Position numbers and translations under genes: made by a program
Shown here: positions 44,799 through 58,038 of the stretch, one piece after another
Numbering within the stretch: position 1 is the first letter of the stretch
Layout of the letters: the number at the start of each line of letters is the position of its first letter
Source of the DNA: Sitta carolinensis
Lineage: Eukaryota; Chordata; Aves; Passeriformes; Sittidae
Reading direction: 5' to 3'
Length of the DNA: 64,000 bases
NCBI GenBank assembly: GCA_032173965.1
Contig: CM063284.1
Coordinates: 64,416,863 to 64,480,862, forward strand
Notes under the pieces: model-generated
Databases searched by the model: none
Told to the model about the DNA's origin: nothing
Seen by the model: only the letters and a program-made list of their open reading frames with translations

Positions 44799-47700
44799 GT
44801 GTTCAAGGAGAGGACTGGTGTAATCATGCCATTCCATAATCATACTGGAAGAACAGGTCATATTATGTCTTTGGAATAAGGTGCTGTAGATTTGTCATGA
44901 AAGCAACCACTTAGGGTTTGTCTCTGACAGACCAGGTCTCTTACTGTGTCATGTGTTCATTGCCATTTGAGAGACAGAATTGTTGAGGTCACCTAACCAA
45001 TCTCCTGGACAGAGAAGAGTTTTCTCTGCAGCGTATTTTTGTGTTATATCTAATCTAAAATAGTTTTCTTGATGGGGATTCCATCACAGTGATCTCTCTG
45101 CTGAAAGAGGGACTTTGTAGTCAGGCTATACTGTCCTTTATTAATTTAATCACATTATTTTCACATAACTCCAGTTTTTAATACCTCAATGAGTTCTCGT
45201 CAGTCCTTGTTGATCCATTCTTTGAATTCACATATACCTGTACTTCTACACTGATGTCATATTGTCTGTTGGTGTGATTGATGAAATTACCTCAGTTTAC
45301 TAATGCCTCACATAATCTGCTGAGTTGCATTCAGATGCCATTAAAATGGGTTGGGGGTTAGACCACTGTGAAAGAAAAGGTTGGAGCTAAATAATCCCCA
45401 GATCAGTTTCCAGCTGAAACCATATCTCAGTAGTGTAGTAAAAAGCAAAAATAATGCTGTGGTCACAGTCCATCTTCTGGTGTGTGGTCAGGTGACCCAT
45501 GAGAGCATCTAAACCATTTAAGGGCTGTAAAATCAATGCTGAATGTGTAAGCAGTCACTATTGTAGAGCTGTCTGGATCAGAGAAGCACGCACAAGAAAA
45601 TCGTTTTCCCTGGCAGTTTTTGCATGGCTGTTACCAAAGGGTTGTGCTTTCCCTCTGTACCCCTTGGAGCAGTCTGCAGGATGTGGCTGGTGTGCTTTCA
45701 CACTGCTCTGCTCTCTGTGAAGGCAGGCTGCACACGGGTGTTGGATCTGACATGCCTGTCGATCACGGCTGTGTCAGATAGGTAGGTAGACAGTGACTCT
45801 GATTTTTCTTTTTCAGCTTTTCAGTGAGCAGCTCAGTCTATTTATTGCAAGCCTGCCAGCAGCTCTTGCCATTCAAGTGGGTGATGTTCTAGCAGCATCT
45901 CAGAGCTGGCAGAAAAGGGTGATGATCAGATGCAGCCAGTTAAAAAAACTAAGCATATGCTTTACAGGAACATTTGTTCTGTATGCCTGAGCTGAAGATG
46001 GAATTTCACAGCGTCAAGGCGGAACAGTCTCACAGGGGAAGTAGTGGCCTTTTGGGAAGCTTACTTAAATATTAGATGCACTGAGATGACATGTCAGCTC
46101 TGCATTCAAGAGGTCATGGATTTTGCTGCATCGGGAAACCCAGAGGTGGACACAGCCTGCTGAGCACAGAGGTCTTGTTAGTGAACATGCTGTGGGTGTT
46201 AGAGAAGCATAGCTAGAGAGGTTGGGATTATGTTAAACATTAGTGTGGTAGTATTAGACCCTGGGGATTTGTAGGTTTACTCCCCAGGCTGTATCAACAC
46301 ATTATAAAATATGTGTAAATTTGCAGCTGAGGTGATGCGTCGTGATGGGAAAGGTTGCCTCACATGAGTTCGCCCTTACATGCTGAGTTTTGAGGGACAT
46401 TTTCTTCTGCCTCTTGAAGGTGCTATGGGAGACCAGACATAATGAAGTTAGGTTACCCACCCTGGGTCAATGCCCTAAGTCTTCTGAGGAGAATGGCTAA
46501 GAGCTGCATGAGGGTGGAAGCTGAGACCCCCATTCTCTTGGGCATTTGGTTCGTTTTGGGTTGGATGCACTGGTGTGAATGCTGTGGAAGAAGTCGCAGT
46601 TGCTATTCTGTTCAGGAACAGATCCAAGTCTCTGGAAATGGTTCCACCAGCTTTGAATTCCCAGAATGATAAAATGCAATTGTTGTATTAAGAGACCCCA
46701 CTGTAGTACATGAAGAATGTGTGGCACATTAAACCTGTCTGGTTCATACAGAAACTCATGTATAATTCAGTCTTTATAAATATATCATTTTAATGTTTCT
46801 CTGCACCTGTCTCCCTTGGGTTAGTCAGACCTGACAGCTTCTGAAACTGGACCCTGAATTGTGTAACAAATGGGGCTGAACTCTGAATATTGCTGAATAA
46901 CAACTACTTTTGAATTTAGAAAAAAAAGAATCCTACAATCAAAACTGTTTATTGAAGTTCTTCATTGTCTCCTTAGGGCAGTTTTAAAACTTTGTCCTTG
47001 TTATGATGGAGGAACCCTTTACTCTCTTGGTAGAGATTGTAGCAGCAGTAACCAAGCTTGGTTTCTTCTGGACACATTCCACCAGCATCAAGAACTGTAA
47101 CATAATGCAGTTGTTGGTCATCTTAGAGTTCTTTCAGATATTTATTTGTAGTTTAATTCATACAGTATTTTCTAGTACACTGTAGCTCCTGAATAAGAGT
47201 CACTTGCTAACCTGTGACAGAAATGTGCCATGCCACAAAGCTCTTGGAGACTGGTGTGATGTGTGTCTACTTCTTATTAACTGAATTGCCTGTATTCCAT
47301 GGATAAATTGAGCTTGTTTTTGTAAAGCCTATGAGAATTCATGATTCTTTGTGTTTGGTGATTGCAAGTCCTCCTTTTAAGTGACCACACTGGTCTCTTA
47401 ACTAGTCCATGATAAGCAACAGCTTGGTTTAGTCACTGCTCCTCAGAAAAAAATCTGAAATGCACTATATGCACTATGAAAATAATGTTAAATAACAACA
47501 TGTTTTATTGTGGCTCAGTCAGAGATGTCGAGAATTTTAAGAGCTGTTGCATGGTAAATTGTTAAAACACATTGCTCTGTGGGATGCTAATGTAGTCTGG
47601 GCTGAAGCCAAACTCTGTATAAGTCTAAATGAGTTAGTTGTCCAGGGAATTAGCCTGCTTTGGACTGGGTCCTTTGGATGAGATTTTCAGAAGCAGTCAG

Positions 47701-48866
47701 CAGTGCTCAACTCCATGACCCTAACTTCAGTGGGAGTGGAGAACCAATGCTGAGTTTTCCTGCTGTTAAATCCTACTGGATTCAACATCATCTTTGAGTG
47801 ACTCAAAGGCACTGAAGGGAGGAAAAATAATCTGCATTTTCAAGTCAGATACAGAATAAATTCTCTCAAGAGCTGGTTTTACAAGTGATTGTACAAGTTA
47901 CAGAGGTCTTTTTACCACATGGCCAATATGAGTTTTTTTTCCTGCGCACAAACTGGAGGCAGTGAAAGGTGTGAGTTTGCATTACTAAACAGCTTTTTGA
48001 CGGGATCTGGGACCCCTGTTTGGGAAATTTAATGTGTATCTATGTGAAAGGAGCTAGAGCAAGAGGCTTTAACATCCGGAAGCACTCCCAGGGCACATCT
48101 TAAACTTTACTCATTTTCCTGAGCTCTGGTTTCTTATCCAGTTTCATGCTGTCATTTATCACATTCTAACAGCTAGTGGAAGTTGTATTGCTACTTTCCT
48201 ACTCTGCTGAAGGGTGTCATGATAATTCTTTATTCTTTCTTGAATTCCTATAATTCCTCTCTTTGGGAAACAAAACAAAACCTATCTATAATAAAAACAA
48301 GTGCAAGTTTTCCTGCAAATACAACAGCACAAAAGCTGGCTGCTCTTTCCCACTGAGGCTATCTGACCCAAGCAGCCTTTCCCCTGTCACCTTCAAAGCC
48401 CTTCGTTTAAGGGAAGGGAGTGATTACTGAATGATTAAGGATAATGGCTATTTACTTTTGGGAACAATGGACTTGATGAACCACAAAAACCAGCCTGATT
48501 TTTAGAAGTGCATTTGTTTTGGAGCAAAGTAGGTGGGTTTTGGGGTGGAAATGCGTACATTTTAATGAGGTGGTATAAAGTGACCTTTTGTTCTGAGGTA
48601 AATCAGAATATTTTTTTAAATCTTGAGAACTGACATCTTCAAGCATGGGCCCAAACTTGGAAATGTCAGGCTAGAAAACAATACTAGCATTTAAAGTAAA
48701 GAGCACAGAATTTAAAACTTTACAGTGATTACAAGTTGTCAGAGTTACCTGAGACCTTGCTAGGATTTCCTGTTTTTACCTCTGTATGTTAACATACAAA
48801 TTTGCTCAGTCTGCAGTAGGATTTTGCCATGTAATCATCAACATGTGGAAAACTGCTTCTATTTTG
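44799..48866 (+). other. GFOD1: GFOD1 intron 1, no firm feature
   Basis: About 4 kb of AT-rich intronic DNA. A stretch near 44970-45130 faintly recalls an old LINE end but is too diverged to call. Confidence 0.5.
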
Positions 48867-49012
48867 TAGAATTGCAGAATGGTTTGGGTTGGAATGGACC
48901 TTTATATCTCAGCTACTCCAAGCCTCCTGCCATGGCAGGGGCACATTCCACTGTATCAGTTTGCTCAAAACGCCTAGCTGGCCTCAAAATGTTTGCCTTC
49001 CATTGATGGCAA
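48867..49012 (-). mobile_element. CR1 LINE 3'-end fragment, minus orientation
   Basis: The + strand reads tagaattgcagaatggtttg, ggttggaatggacctttata, then ctgccatggcaggggcacat, ttccactgtatcagtttgct and gcctcaaaatgtttgccttc. This is the reverse complement of the CR1 terminus. Only about 145 bp remain. Confidence 0.9.
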
Positions 49013-50485
49013 ACACATTTAGGTGTTTAGTCACCTCTGCTTAGGTTACAGTGTAATTAAAATATGCTGAGGCAAGGCTAATGGAGAGGGTATTACTGTG
49101 CTAATTAGCATATCGTTGTAAAATGAGGAACACTGCGAGATTTGCTTTGTGAGCTGGGCTGAATTACAAACTGTAGGTAGTGGTGGTGGGATAGCAGAAT
49201 TATTTTCCTTCCAATTTTTCTCATAGTCCTTCCAGTTCACATGACTGGAGCTTGAAAGATGAGTGTGTTACCTACAGCCTGGGCTGAAACTCCTGCTCTG
49301 TTGTAAGTAATTTTGGCATTTATATGGATTTATTTCTCAGGGTGTATAGTCTTAGATTCACTCCTGACTTGAAGAGTGGGAGTAAATGCTGCTGCAGACA
49401 CAGGTGAAGAAAGTGTTTGGCCTTTCAGAAGAGGGTCCTGGCAGGATGCTTGATGGTGGTACAGATGTGCATGGCAGAGACTTTGGATGGCAGGATCCTG
49501 CTGCTGTTCATGATGGTTGCTGTGAAGTGATCACTAACAGCTGCATGTTAACCTAATGAGGAAATACTAATAAAAGACTGCACAACGGCAAGGAGATAAA
49601 CAACACACAAAGATAAAAACTGGCAGAAAAAACCCAGCAGTTTTGAGCTTATGTAGATGGTTCTTCGTAGACAAGTGAATTGTGAAAAGTCTTAGGTGAA
49701 AGTGTCCTAAAAATGGAGGTAATCAGAGTAACCTGGGTATTATGTACATTTGATAAAATGGTGTGGTTGTACCTTTGACTTTGGTGATTGAGGTTTGCAG
49801 GTTTAAGCCCTTTGCATTTTGTGAAACCCTAAGCAGCCTTTTGATGCCCATGCATCCTTTCTTCCTGTGGAGAGCTCGAGGAACATTTCTTGTCAGGGAC
49901 AGAGAGATGAGCTATCATTGCCTTCTGCTGAGCTTCTACTGGGTTATACAAATGCTAGGAAATGATGAAATGTGGAATTTGTGATCAGTGTTTGAAGACG
50001 AAGTCTCCACCAATCCCAGTATTGAACTCTGTAGGGCAGCTTGTAATCGGATTTTTTTGTTATTAGACTCCTTGCTTATTCAAAGTTTTTGCATAAAATA
50101 CCCAATAATTTCACTGGTAGAATATGAGGATATTAATCTTACTTATGCTACTGCATTTCCTCCTATGGTAAAAATGCATTAAAATGCTCTTATAATAGGT
50201 ATATAAATATTTTAAAGCAGTTTTAAACTTAAGGGAATGTAGTGAAGTGACCTCTGTCCTTATAAGAATCAGACTCTATTATGTCTGAAAGGGGATTGCT
50301 CTATTGGCATCTGATAATATGCTCCAATTTGTAGGGAATCTGTTTTTCAGTGAACATTGCAAACTTAATTCTGTCAGCTATCTGAACTTTTGGTATAGGG
50401 ACAAGGTCAGCATTCAGTGCTTGTAGCAAAGCTTCTGCTGCTGTCTTTGCCCTCCAGGAGACACATGAAAAGCTTTGTCAGAGCC
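49013..50485 (+). other. GFOD1: GFOD1 intron 1, nothing seen
   Basis: Unique AT-rich intronic sequence, with no recognised feature. Confidence 0.5.
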
Positions 50486-50505
50486 TTTTTTTTTTTTTTT
50501 TTTTT
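50486..50505. repeat. Poly-T run, 20 T
   Basis: An uninterrupted run of 20 T followed by cagttcag. It mimics a pyrimidine tract plus acceptor, but no supporting exon follows. Confidence 0.95.
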
Positions 50506-52030
50506 CAGTTCAGTTTTAGATCATTTCAGTGTTTATTGCCCGTTCTGCTATTGCTTAGATCAAGTGACATTATGTGATCTAGCTTGTCTTTGTACAGTGG
50601 ACGAACTTGTCATTCGTGTGGTGTCTCCCACATTCTATTGACCTTCAGCAAATAAATGCTTATTATTTCCTGGTTAAACACAAGAATTGGATGCTTAATA
50701 ACATGTATATTGGCAGTTTCATTTCACACGTAGTTTTGTAAGGGCTTCCATGCTAAATGAAAGGAGCAATTCTAAAGTCAATATGGCTAATTTGTCTCTC
50801 AAGAAAAGCATTTTTATAACAAAGTAGTAACTTTGTGATTTTTTTTTAGAAAATACAGATAAGTACATGTATCTAAAAAGGATGAACGTCACCCTTTAAG
50901 AACTGCATGCAGCTTTTGAGTAAATTTTAAGCTGTTTTACTGCAAAAGCTTTTTTATTGGCAGTATGCAGTCATGGTGCTTAAAGGTGATCTAAGGTATA
51001 TAGAAAGGCACAAATATCTTTTATCTGATGAACTGATGAAGTTTGGGAGAAACTCCAAGCTTTCAACCACAGAAACATTTGCATTGTGGGTTGGGATTTT
51101 TGTTGTTGCTTTTGTGTTTTGTGGGTTTTTCGAGTGTTACAGGAACCTTAGTGAGTGAGATAGACATGCTAAACTTCTGCAGACTTTCTGTTCTTTAGTT
51201 TAATTTTGTGTTCTGGCAGTGAACTGTGCTAAAGCTCTTTCCACTTCACTGGTGCATGCTGGAAAAGTGTAGCTGGGAGCTTATGTAGTTTTGAGCAGAC
51301 ACTGCAGTAAAACTCCTTCTGACCCTTTTTGCCTTTCAGCATTTTGCCAATCCTGCCAAGTCACCTAAAAGGCTGGATTAAAAATCTCTCACACAGTCAG
51401 AGCTGGTTAATCTGTGCTTGGTTTATATGTCTGGACAAGCAAAAGGTTCTCACTGGTGATTGGATATGCTTTTGACCTGTGCCATTGCCTCATTTTAGGG
51501 CCTTCTTGTGCCATAGATTTGACTTTATACGAGTGTAGTTCCATCCCTTCAACACACTTGGAAGACAAGATTTTTTTCAGGTAGGAGATGTGGCTTTCAC
51601 ATCTCAGGCATTCCAGACCATACAGCTGAGGGCTCAGGCTTTCAAGTAGGGAAGGTGGAAGCACAACAAGAACAAAACCAGGGTGAGAGTTGTATATTCC
51701 TGCCCTGCAACTCAAAACTGTCCCCAGATACAAAAATATCTAGTTGGTGCCCTACATGTCCTAACCGAGCCAGGCTGACCATCAGCAGCAGTGAAGCTTC
51801 AGTAGTATAGACATCGCACACCCTGTGCGAAGTCACCAGGCATCCTGGGGTCTGTGAACTCTGTGCTGCTGTGGTTTCACTGCTATTGCTGCTAGAGAAA
51901 AACTCACTCAAGTGTGTCAGCACGTGCAGCAGTCATATTGTGCTTGCTGTGTAGACATGAGGTCGGAGAGCAGTGGAAAGTTGCTGCCTCCTCTGGTATA
52001 AGGGAAACGCCAAGCATGACTCCCATGACT
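50506..52030 (+). other. GFOD1: GFOD1 intron 1, nothing seen
   Basis: No recognised feature in about 1.5 kb. Confidence 0.5.
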
Positions 52031-52338
52031 TGGAGGGAGACTTTTTACAAGGGCATGCAGTGATAGAACAAGGGCTAGTGCTTTAAACTGAAAGAGGATG
52101 AGTTATTAGATACTAAGAAGAAACTCTTTACTGTGAGGGTGATGAGGTACTGGAACAGGTTGCCCTGAGAAGTTGTGGATGCCCCATCCTTTGAAATGTT
52201 CAAGGGCCAGATTGGATGGAAATCATCTATTTGTGCAACCTGATGTAGTGAAAGGTGTCCCTGCTCATGGCAGAGAGGTTGGAACTAGATGGTCTTTAAG
52301 GTCCTTTGCAACCCAAATTGTTCTGTGGTTCTATGACT
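52031..52338 (+). mobile_element. CR1 LINE 3'-end fragment, plus orientation
   Basis: Blocks in order: gactttttacaagggcatgc, agtgatagaacaagggctag, tactaagaagaaactcttta, ctggaacaggttgccctgag, gttgtggatgccccatcctt, gtgaaaggtgtccctgctca and gttggaactagatggtcttt, closing with gttctgtggttctatgact. It starts at the same CR1 region as the copy at 24458, so both are truncated alike. It is diverged but easily recognised. Confidence 0.95.
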
Positions 52339-55300
52339 CCGGAATGTGTTTTACAACATCTCACCTTCAAAATGGGGACAAAAGATAAGGTAGATTAAAG
52401 GTAGGAATATACATGGAGGCTTTCTTGATTGGTATCTCCCTATGATATCGTATAGGAGTTCATGACTAAATGGGCTAAACTCAAACTTAGCTTTCACTTG
52501 TTAAACTATGCTGAAGCCTGAAATAGTTAAAAGAACAGAAGCAGTGCTTCTGCAGCTGTTCAGTTATAAAGGTGGTTTACACCAGTGTGGTTTCTTCCTT
52601 TAAGAAAAGTGGAATAAGCTATCCTAAAATAAAGCATGATACAGATAAAACTGTTTCTACGACAGACAACCTAGAGAATCTGTGAGCACTTGTGAACATT
52701 TTAAGAATTAGTCAAAGATTTAGACCAATCGTTTCCCTATTCTGTGGGTGGCTACTAAACTGAAATAGTACTTCTCCTCTAAAATAATTATCTTACTTTA
52801 AAATTCCATATTTACATTCAAATAGCAAAAGTGTGTTATGTTCACTCACTTCTATCACTTGACTGTTTTGGTATACAGAGTATTTGTATCCAGAAAAGTG
52901 AAGATGCATGTGACTCTGCATATGATCTGCACATGGAACATACACACAACTTATTTTCCTCTTACAAATTATAATACCATAACAGGCCATATTTGGCACA
53001 TGAACAAGACTGTACTGTGCTAGGCACTGTATCAACACAGAGCAGAAATCTTATTTTGTCTGATGAGCTTTCTATCTTTGCAGAAATCAATATAGATGGT
53101 ACATAGGGGAGTGCAGAGAAGGCAAGGGCATAATATTTTTCTGAAGCCAGATGTCAGTTCTGACACAGAAAAGTTGACACAAAAGAAAATACAGCAGAGA
53201 AGCACTGGCAGTAGGAAAGGCAGGATGAAGGAAAGCATAAAAAGATTTGTTGGAAAATCAGATATTTGGGTGATAGCGGAAGTCTTCACAGAGCATCAGA
53301 AGCAGGAATCAATGGCTCAGTAGTGAGGAATGATAGAAAGGGTGAGGGTAAGAGATGGAAAAGCTTGAAACCAACGTAAGTCTGATGCAAGAAGGCATCT
53401 CAGAGAGAGCTTGTTATAGTGACAGGTTTGGGCTGTGATATTTGCCAAAGCCATTTGGGAAGAAGAGAATAAGCTTCTTCTTTATGGAGGAAATGATGTT
53501 GGAGTTGCTGAGATGTTTGGTACTGGATGCCTGAGAAAGGAAGTGTACAAACACTGTGTAAAAAATTCACTCAGGATGTGCTGTCTAGCCTCTGTGTTAG
53601 CATAGGTGAAAATAAGATGTGAATTTAAAGTAAATTTTCAGTTACTAACTACACTGCTTGCAGGTAGCTCTGTTTGGGAACAGCAGACCCATTTTTCTAT
53701 TTAGCTTAACCCTTTTCAAGTGAAACTGCAGAGAGACCTCTTTCTGGTCTGGAGGAAAAGTATCCTCCTGCAGAACTGAGGAAATCAGGAGAGGCTATTA
53801 GGATAAGCTCTGTCTCAGCAATAGCTTCAGCATAATCCAGATCTGTAGACATAAATGCAATGCATATCCAAGTTGACAGCTAATGGTACAGGGATGAGCT
53901 GTGTTGTCCTCAGGCAAGAGGAGGCAAAATAAGCATTCCCTTTTACTCTGTTGTTCTTGAGCTGAAGGCTAGATATTGTGGATGTGCCATCCAAAAGACA
54001 GGCCAAGCATTTACTGAGTGCTGAAAGGGAGTAGTCTGGAAGTAGTCTTACATTAGTGTGTCCTCGGTTGGGATACAGTTGAAACTGCAGATAAAATTTT
54101 CCAGGGATAAGATGCAGAGGTAGAAAAGAAAATCCAGTCAGAGTATTGTATGTAACAGGACCACAGAACACAGGAGAGAGTGTTGAGGACAGCATAAGTA
54201 AAGCAGGAGAAATAAGGTTTGGACTGCCATAAAATTATGGCTTTTACATGTCTTGAGAGACAGCATGAGCATTTTATTAGTACTGTTGTAGTATTGTAAG
54301 GTCACATTAGTGATGCTGAATGCTATATGGTTAATACTGCTATAATGTTTGTGTGATAAGGAATATCAGCAATCAGTGGTTATATTAGCACTTTAATCTT
54401 GGCAAACAGTTGAATTAACATCGTGTGTTACTCGAGAGTAATGAAACAAGAACCTTATGCAGTGATTGATTGCTCAGTGCCTGCACTACTGTTCAGTTAG
54501 GGAAAATGCAGGGGGGGTGTTTCTGATTCTGTGAAAGATACCAGTTGTAATCAATGGGAATTTCTGCCCTCAAGAATCACGCAATGCAGCACTCTTTCGT
54601 TACGCTGTGATTACATTAAATATTAAACTTTCCAAGAAATGAATAATCTGTTAGTCAAATATAAACATGGCCATGGCATGAATTCACTATTCTGTTTCTT
54701 TTTCATTCAAAGCAGGTGTAAACTCCTGCCATTTTGTTGGGATAGCAGTTTGTACTCTGATTGTTCCCTGTGCTGGTACACACAACAGTGCAGTATATGG
54801 TGTAGTCCAAGTTGTAACAGATATGGTTGAGTTCCAGAAACAAGGCTGGAGTAGAAACAGAGGATCATGCACAAGGATGCTTTGCACAAGGAAGTTCTCA
54901 TCTTAGGTGAACCTGCGTTTTCCACTGGGTTTTGCCTTGACTTTGCAAGAGTGATCTAGATGTTTTGAATACCCAGTGGGGAATGCTAGTGCCAGGTTGC
55001 CTTACTAATGGGCTTAGTGTAATTCAGTGCAATCACTGGCACTTGGAAGGTATGGCAATTTAATTCTTATTTTCCTTCCTATTTTTATAACCTTTACCCT
55101 ATTCTTCCTTAGCCTGCTCTGTCAGATTGGTTGTAGTCACAGGACTTCTGGCTATGTTCTCCCAGAGAGTTGTGTTCCAGTTCAGTTTTTAAAGGTAAAA
55201 AGAAAGACATTCAACCACTTCCCTTTGTCTTTAATGGAGAAGTGTCTTTTTGAGCAAAGGTTTGTGGTCCTTGCCAGAAACATTCAGACTGAGTTCACAA

Positions 55301-57782
55301 GATTTGCTTCTGCAAGCTTTTTCAGCAGCTGGATCTCCTGTGCCTTTGTAAATCTTACAGAAAATATTTCTCATCAACTGCTTATAACAGAAATTCCTGA
55401 GCTGTCAAGAAGCAGAAGCAATTTGCTTTGGGAAAGCAGTTATTGATCTGGAAAAGCAGAATAATTGCAACAGGCAGTAATTAGTGAAATCAAATTATAT
55501 TCTACATTAACTGCCCTTGTATATTTATTACACTGCAGTTGTCGGCCATTTCCCACGTAATTCTGTAACTAGTCTCCCATTAATAAAACAGTTTTAAATC
55601 CATTGGTAACAAACTTGTTAGTTGATTAAATTTCAGTATCCATTCCTCAGTCTTGCTTTGCATAGCCATGGTAACTTGCTGTTAGTTTGCTTTGCCAAAG
55701 CTTTTGCAAAACTTTGGCAGTAGTTCCCACAGACTATGGCAGTGGCACCATGTTATATCCCGAGATGTTCTGTGTCATGTTAAGATTCAGGAAACAACCA
55801 TATAAATAGAGCTCTCCAAATAGTACCTTTACATCATCATCATGTGCTTCCAGTTGGAGGATAAATACTTCCTCATTCCAGTGGTGATATCACTTTTCCA
55901 GACCCTCTCTAAAACTAAATATAGTCATAGAAAATGTCTCTGCACTTACGAGCTTAAGTGGTTGAGTCATTTAGGGCCCTAGAGAATCAGAGAGGATGTG
56001 CTCTGTCATACATCACTGACAGTAATACAGGGTGGCTTCAGTGTCATTAATAAAAAGGGAAGGTGTGGTCTTGAAGCCAAAATCTAAGTCTGGAGGTCAG
56101 TGGTTCATTATGTACATAGTGGCTTTGCACAGTAATTCTGTTTGTCCATCCTTAGTTGATCCTTAGACTTACTAACTGCTGCCCATCAATGGACATCTGG
56201 GTACCTGACACCTGAAGGAAATTGCAGATCCCCAGGCATCTTCTTGGCCTGGGGGCCAAGAAAAGCTAAGGTTACAACCTGAGCTCCCCTGGCAGTAGCA
56301 TTCCCTTTGAAGGAAGTAGTGAGGAAGAAGAGGCATCCTTTGGGCCTGATTTTGAGGATTGCTGAGCCTGTGAAATCATTTCCTTGCTCAAAACTCTGGA
56401 GGCTACTGTGCTGCAGGCTTCCATGGCCAACTTAGAATCAGAATCATCAAAACTGGGGGGCAGTCCTGAAAATGTTGACTTCAGATGTTCTCTTTCACTT
56501 AAAAAAAAGACACTGGGTAAATGGTATTAGACAGAAAAAAATAAAATCTGATCAAGAATTTAGGTTCTATATAAAAGTCATCAGGTTTAATTAGGTCGAA
56601 AGAACTAATGAAGAGACATGTCAGTGAGCAAATCTCCTAACACCTAACTCTTTCCAGGGTTATAACTGCTCATTCCCCTGCCTTATGTCTTCTTCTCTTA
56701 CTGACTGTGGTGGAGTCATGCTAGCTGTTCTTGTAGTGCAGTTCTACATCAGAAAGCAAACAGTAATCACTCTACATAGATGTCACTTCAAACTGAAGGG
56801 ATGGTTCCATTCCAGGTTTTGGATGTAGAAATACAGAAAGAACAGGATTGTTCAGGCCTGCCATTTGCCAGATGACCAAGAGAGCTGATAATCTGGAGAA
56901 ATCAAAGCTCTGCAAGATTGAGAGCACTGCTGACAAAGCCTGAGGAGGAAGGCCTTGCTCCATGCTGGACTTTTAATTGAGAAAGGCTGTGAGGGCAGTT
57001 TTTTCACTCTTAAAAGGAGGAGAGGGTTAAAAAGGCTTTCCAATTCTGGCACAAAATCATCAGGCTAAACTAACCAGCATGCTTGTTTTTGTGTTGATAT
57101 CTGGCATGCTTTTCTGCTCTGCTGCCTTTTCACAAAAATGCTGGTGTTTGAGGCACTAGGGAAAAAAAAATGGCATGCCAGGTGAGCAAAGAGCATGTTT
57201 CCATGTCCTGTGCTTTCCAAATAGGAATGCTGAGATCTCTCTTTAATATCTGTCTTTCTGCAGATTTCTAAATGGTACTTAGCTGCAATATTTTTGGCTG
57301 GTACTTTGATTTGGTATGAGAGAATTAAATCCTCCTTTGAAAAAGGAAGAAGTAGTATGAAACTTCAAAAACAAACTTGGGAGAAAAGTACAGCTCTAAA
57401 TTCACCTGTAAGCCTCAAAAGGATCATTTTTTCACTCTAGAATGCCTTTCCATCCTTTGAGACAGTGGATTCCAAATGAAGGCAGAAGCCCCATATGTGT
57501 CTGGGAGGAGTGGTTATCTGGGAGTCTAGCTAACATTTGGGATAGTGAGCTGGGCAGAGTGTGATATAACACCAAATGCAAGTCTTCTAATCAGAAGAAT
57601 TGGAGAAACCCACTACCTACCCTAAGGCTTTTTTTTAATGTCAGAATGTTGTATTCTTCTAATCATATGGTGAGATAATCTTAATGTACAGAAATGGAAG
57701 GCTGCTTGTGAGGATTTGCACCTTAGCTTGCAATGACAAGTATTTGTGGGACAGACAACTTGCAGGTGCTGCTTATGTGTTC
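52339..57782 (+). other. GFOD1: GFOD1 intron 1, possible conserved non-coding stretches
   Basis: No gene or repeat is recognised. The stretches at about 54240-54610 and 55440-55760 are free of repeats, balanced in base composition and contain homeodomain-type words (cagtaattagtg, attaat). They may be conserved regulatory DNA, but this is an impression that only alignment can test. Confidence 0.35.
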
Positions 57783-58038
57783 AGAATCATGGAATCGTTT
57801 CATTTGTGAGCCCAACCATTAACTAGGCACTGCCAATTCCACCACTAAACTGTGTCCCTAAGTGCCATGTCTACAAATCTTAAAAATCTCCAGGGATGGT
57901 GACTCAACCACATCTGCGGACAACTTGTCCCAGTGCTTCAAACCCTTTTGGTGAAGAAATTTTATCCTAATTTCCAATTTAAACATACCCTGAGGCAACT
58001 CGAGGCCACTTCCTTGTGTCCTTTCTAGCAAGAAACAA
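57783..58038 (-). mobile_element. CR1 LINE 3'-end fragment, minus orientation, second subfamily type
   Basis: The + strand reads agaatcatggaatcg, then agcccaaccattaactaggc, ctaaactgtgtccctaagtg, ccatgtctacaaatctta, ctccagggatggtgactcaa, gtgaagaaattttatcctaa and gaggccacttccttgtgtcc. This is the CR1 type whose end carries 'accatgtcccgaagtgccacatctac', distinct from the copies at 24.4 and 52 kb. It is truncated at about 255 bp. Confidence 0.9.

Noticed and set aside
44960..45130. Possible old LINE end (gacagaattgttgaggtcac and following words)
   Set aside because: Only a few short words resemble CR1; the order does not hold over more than about 40 bp.
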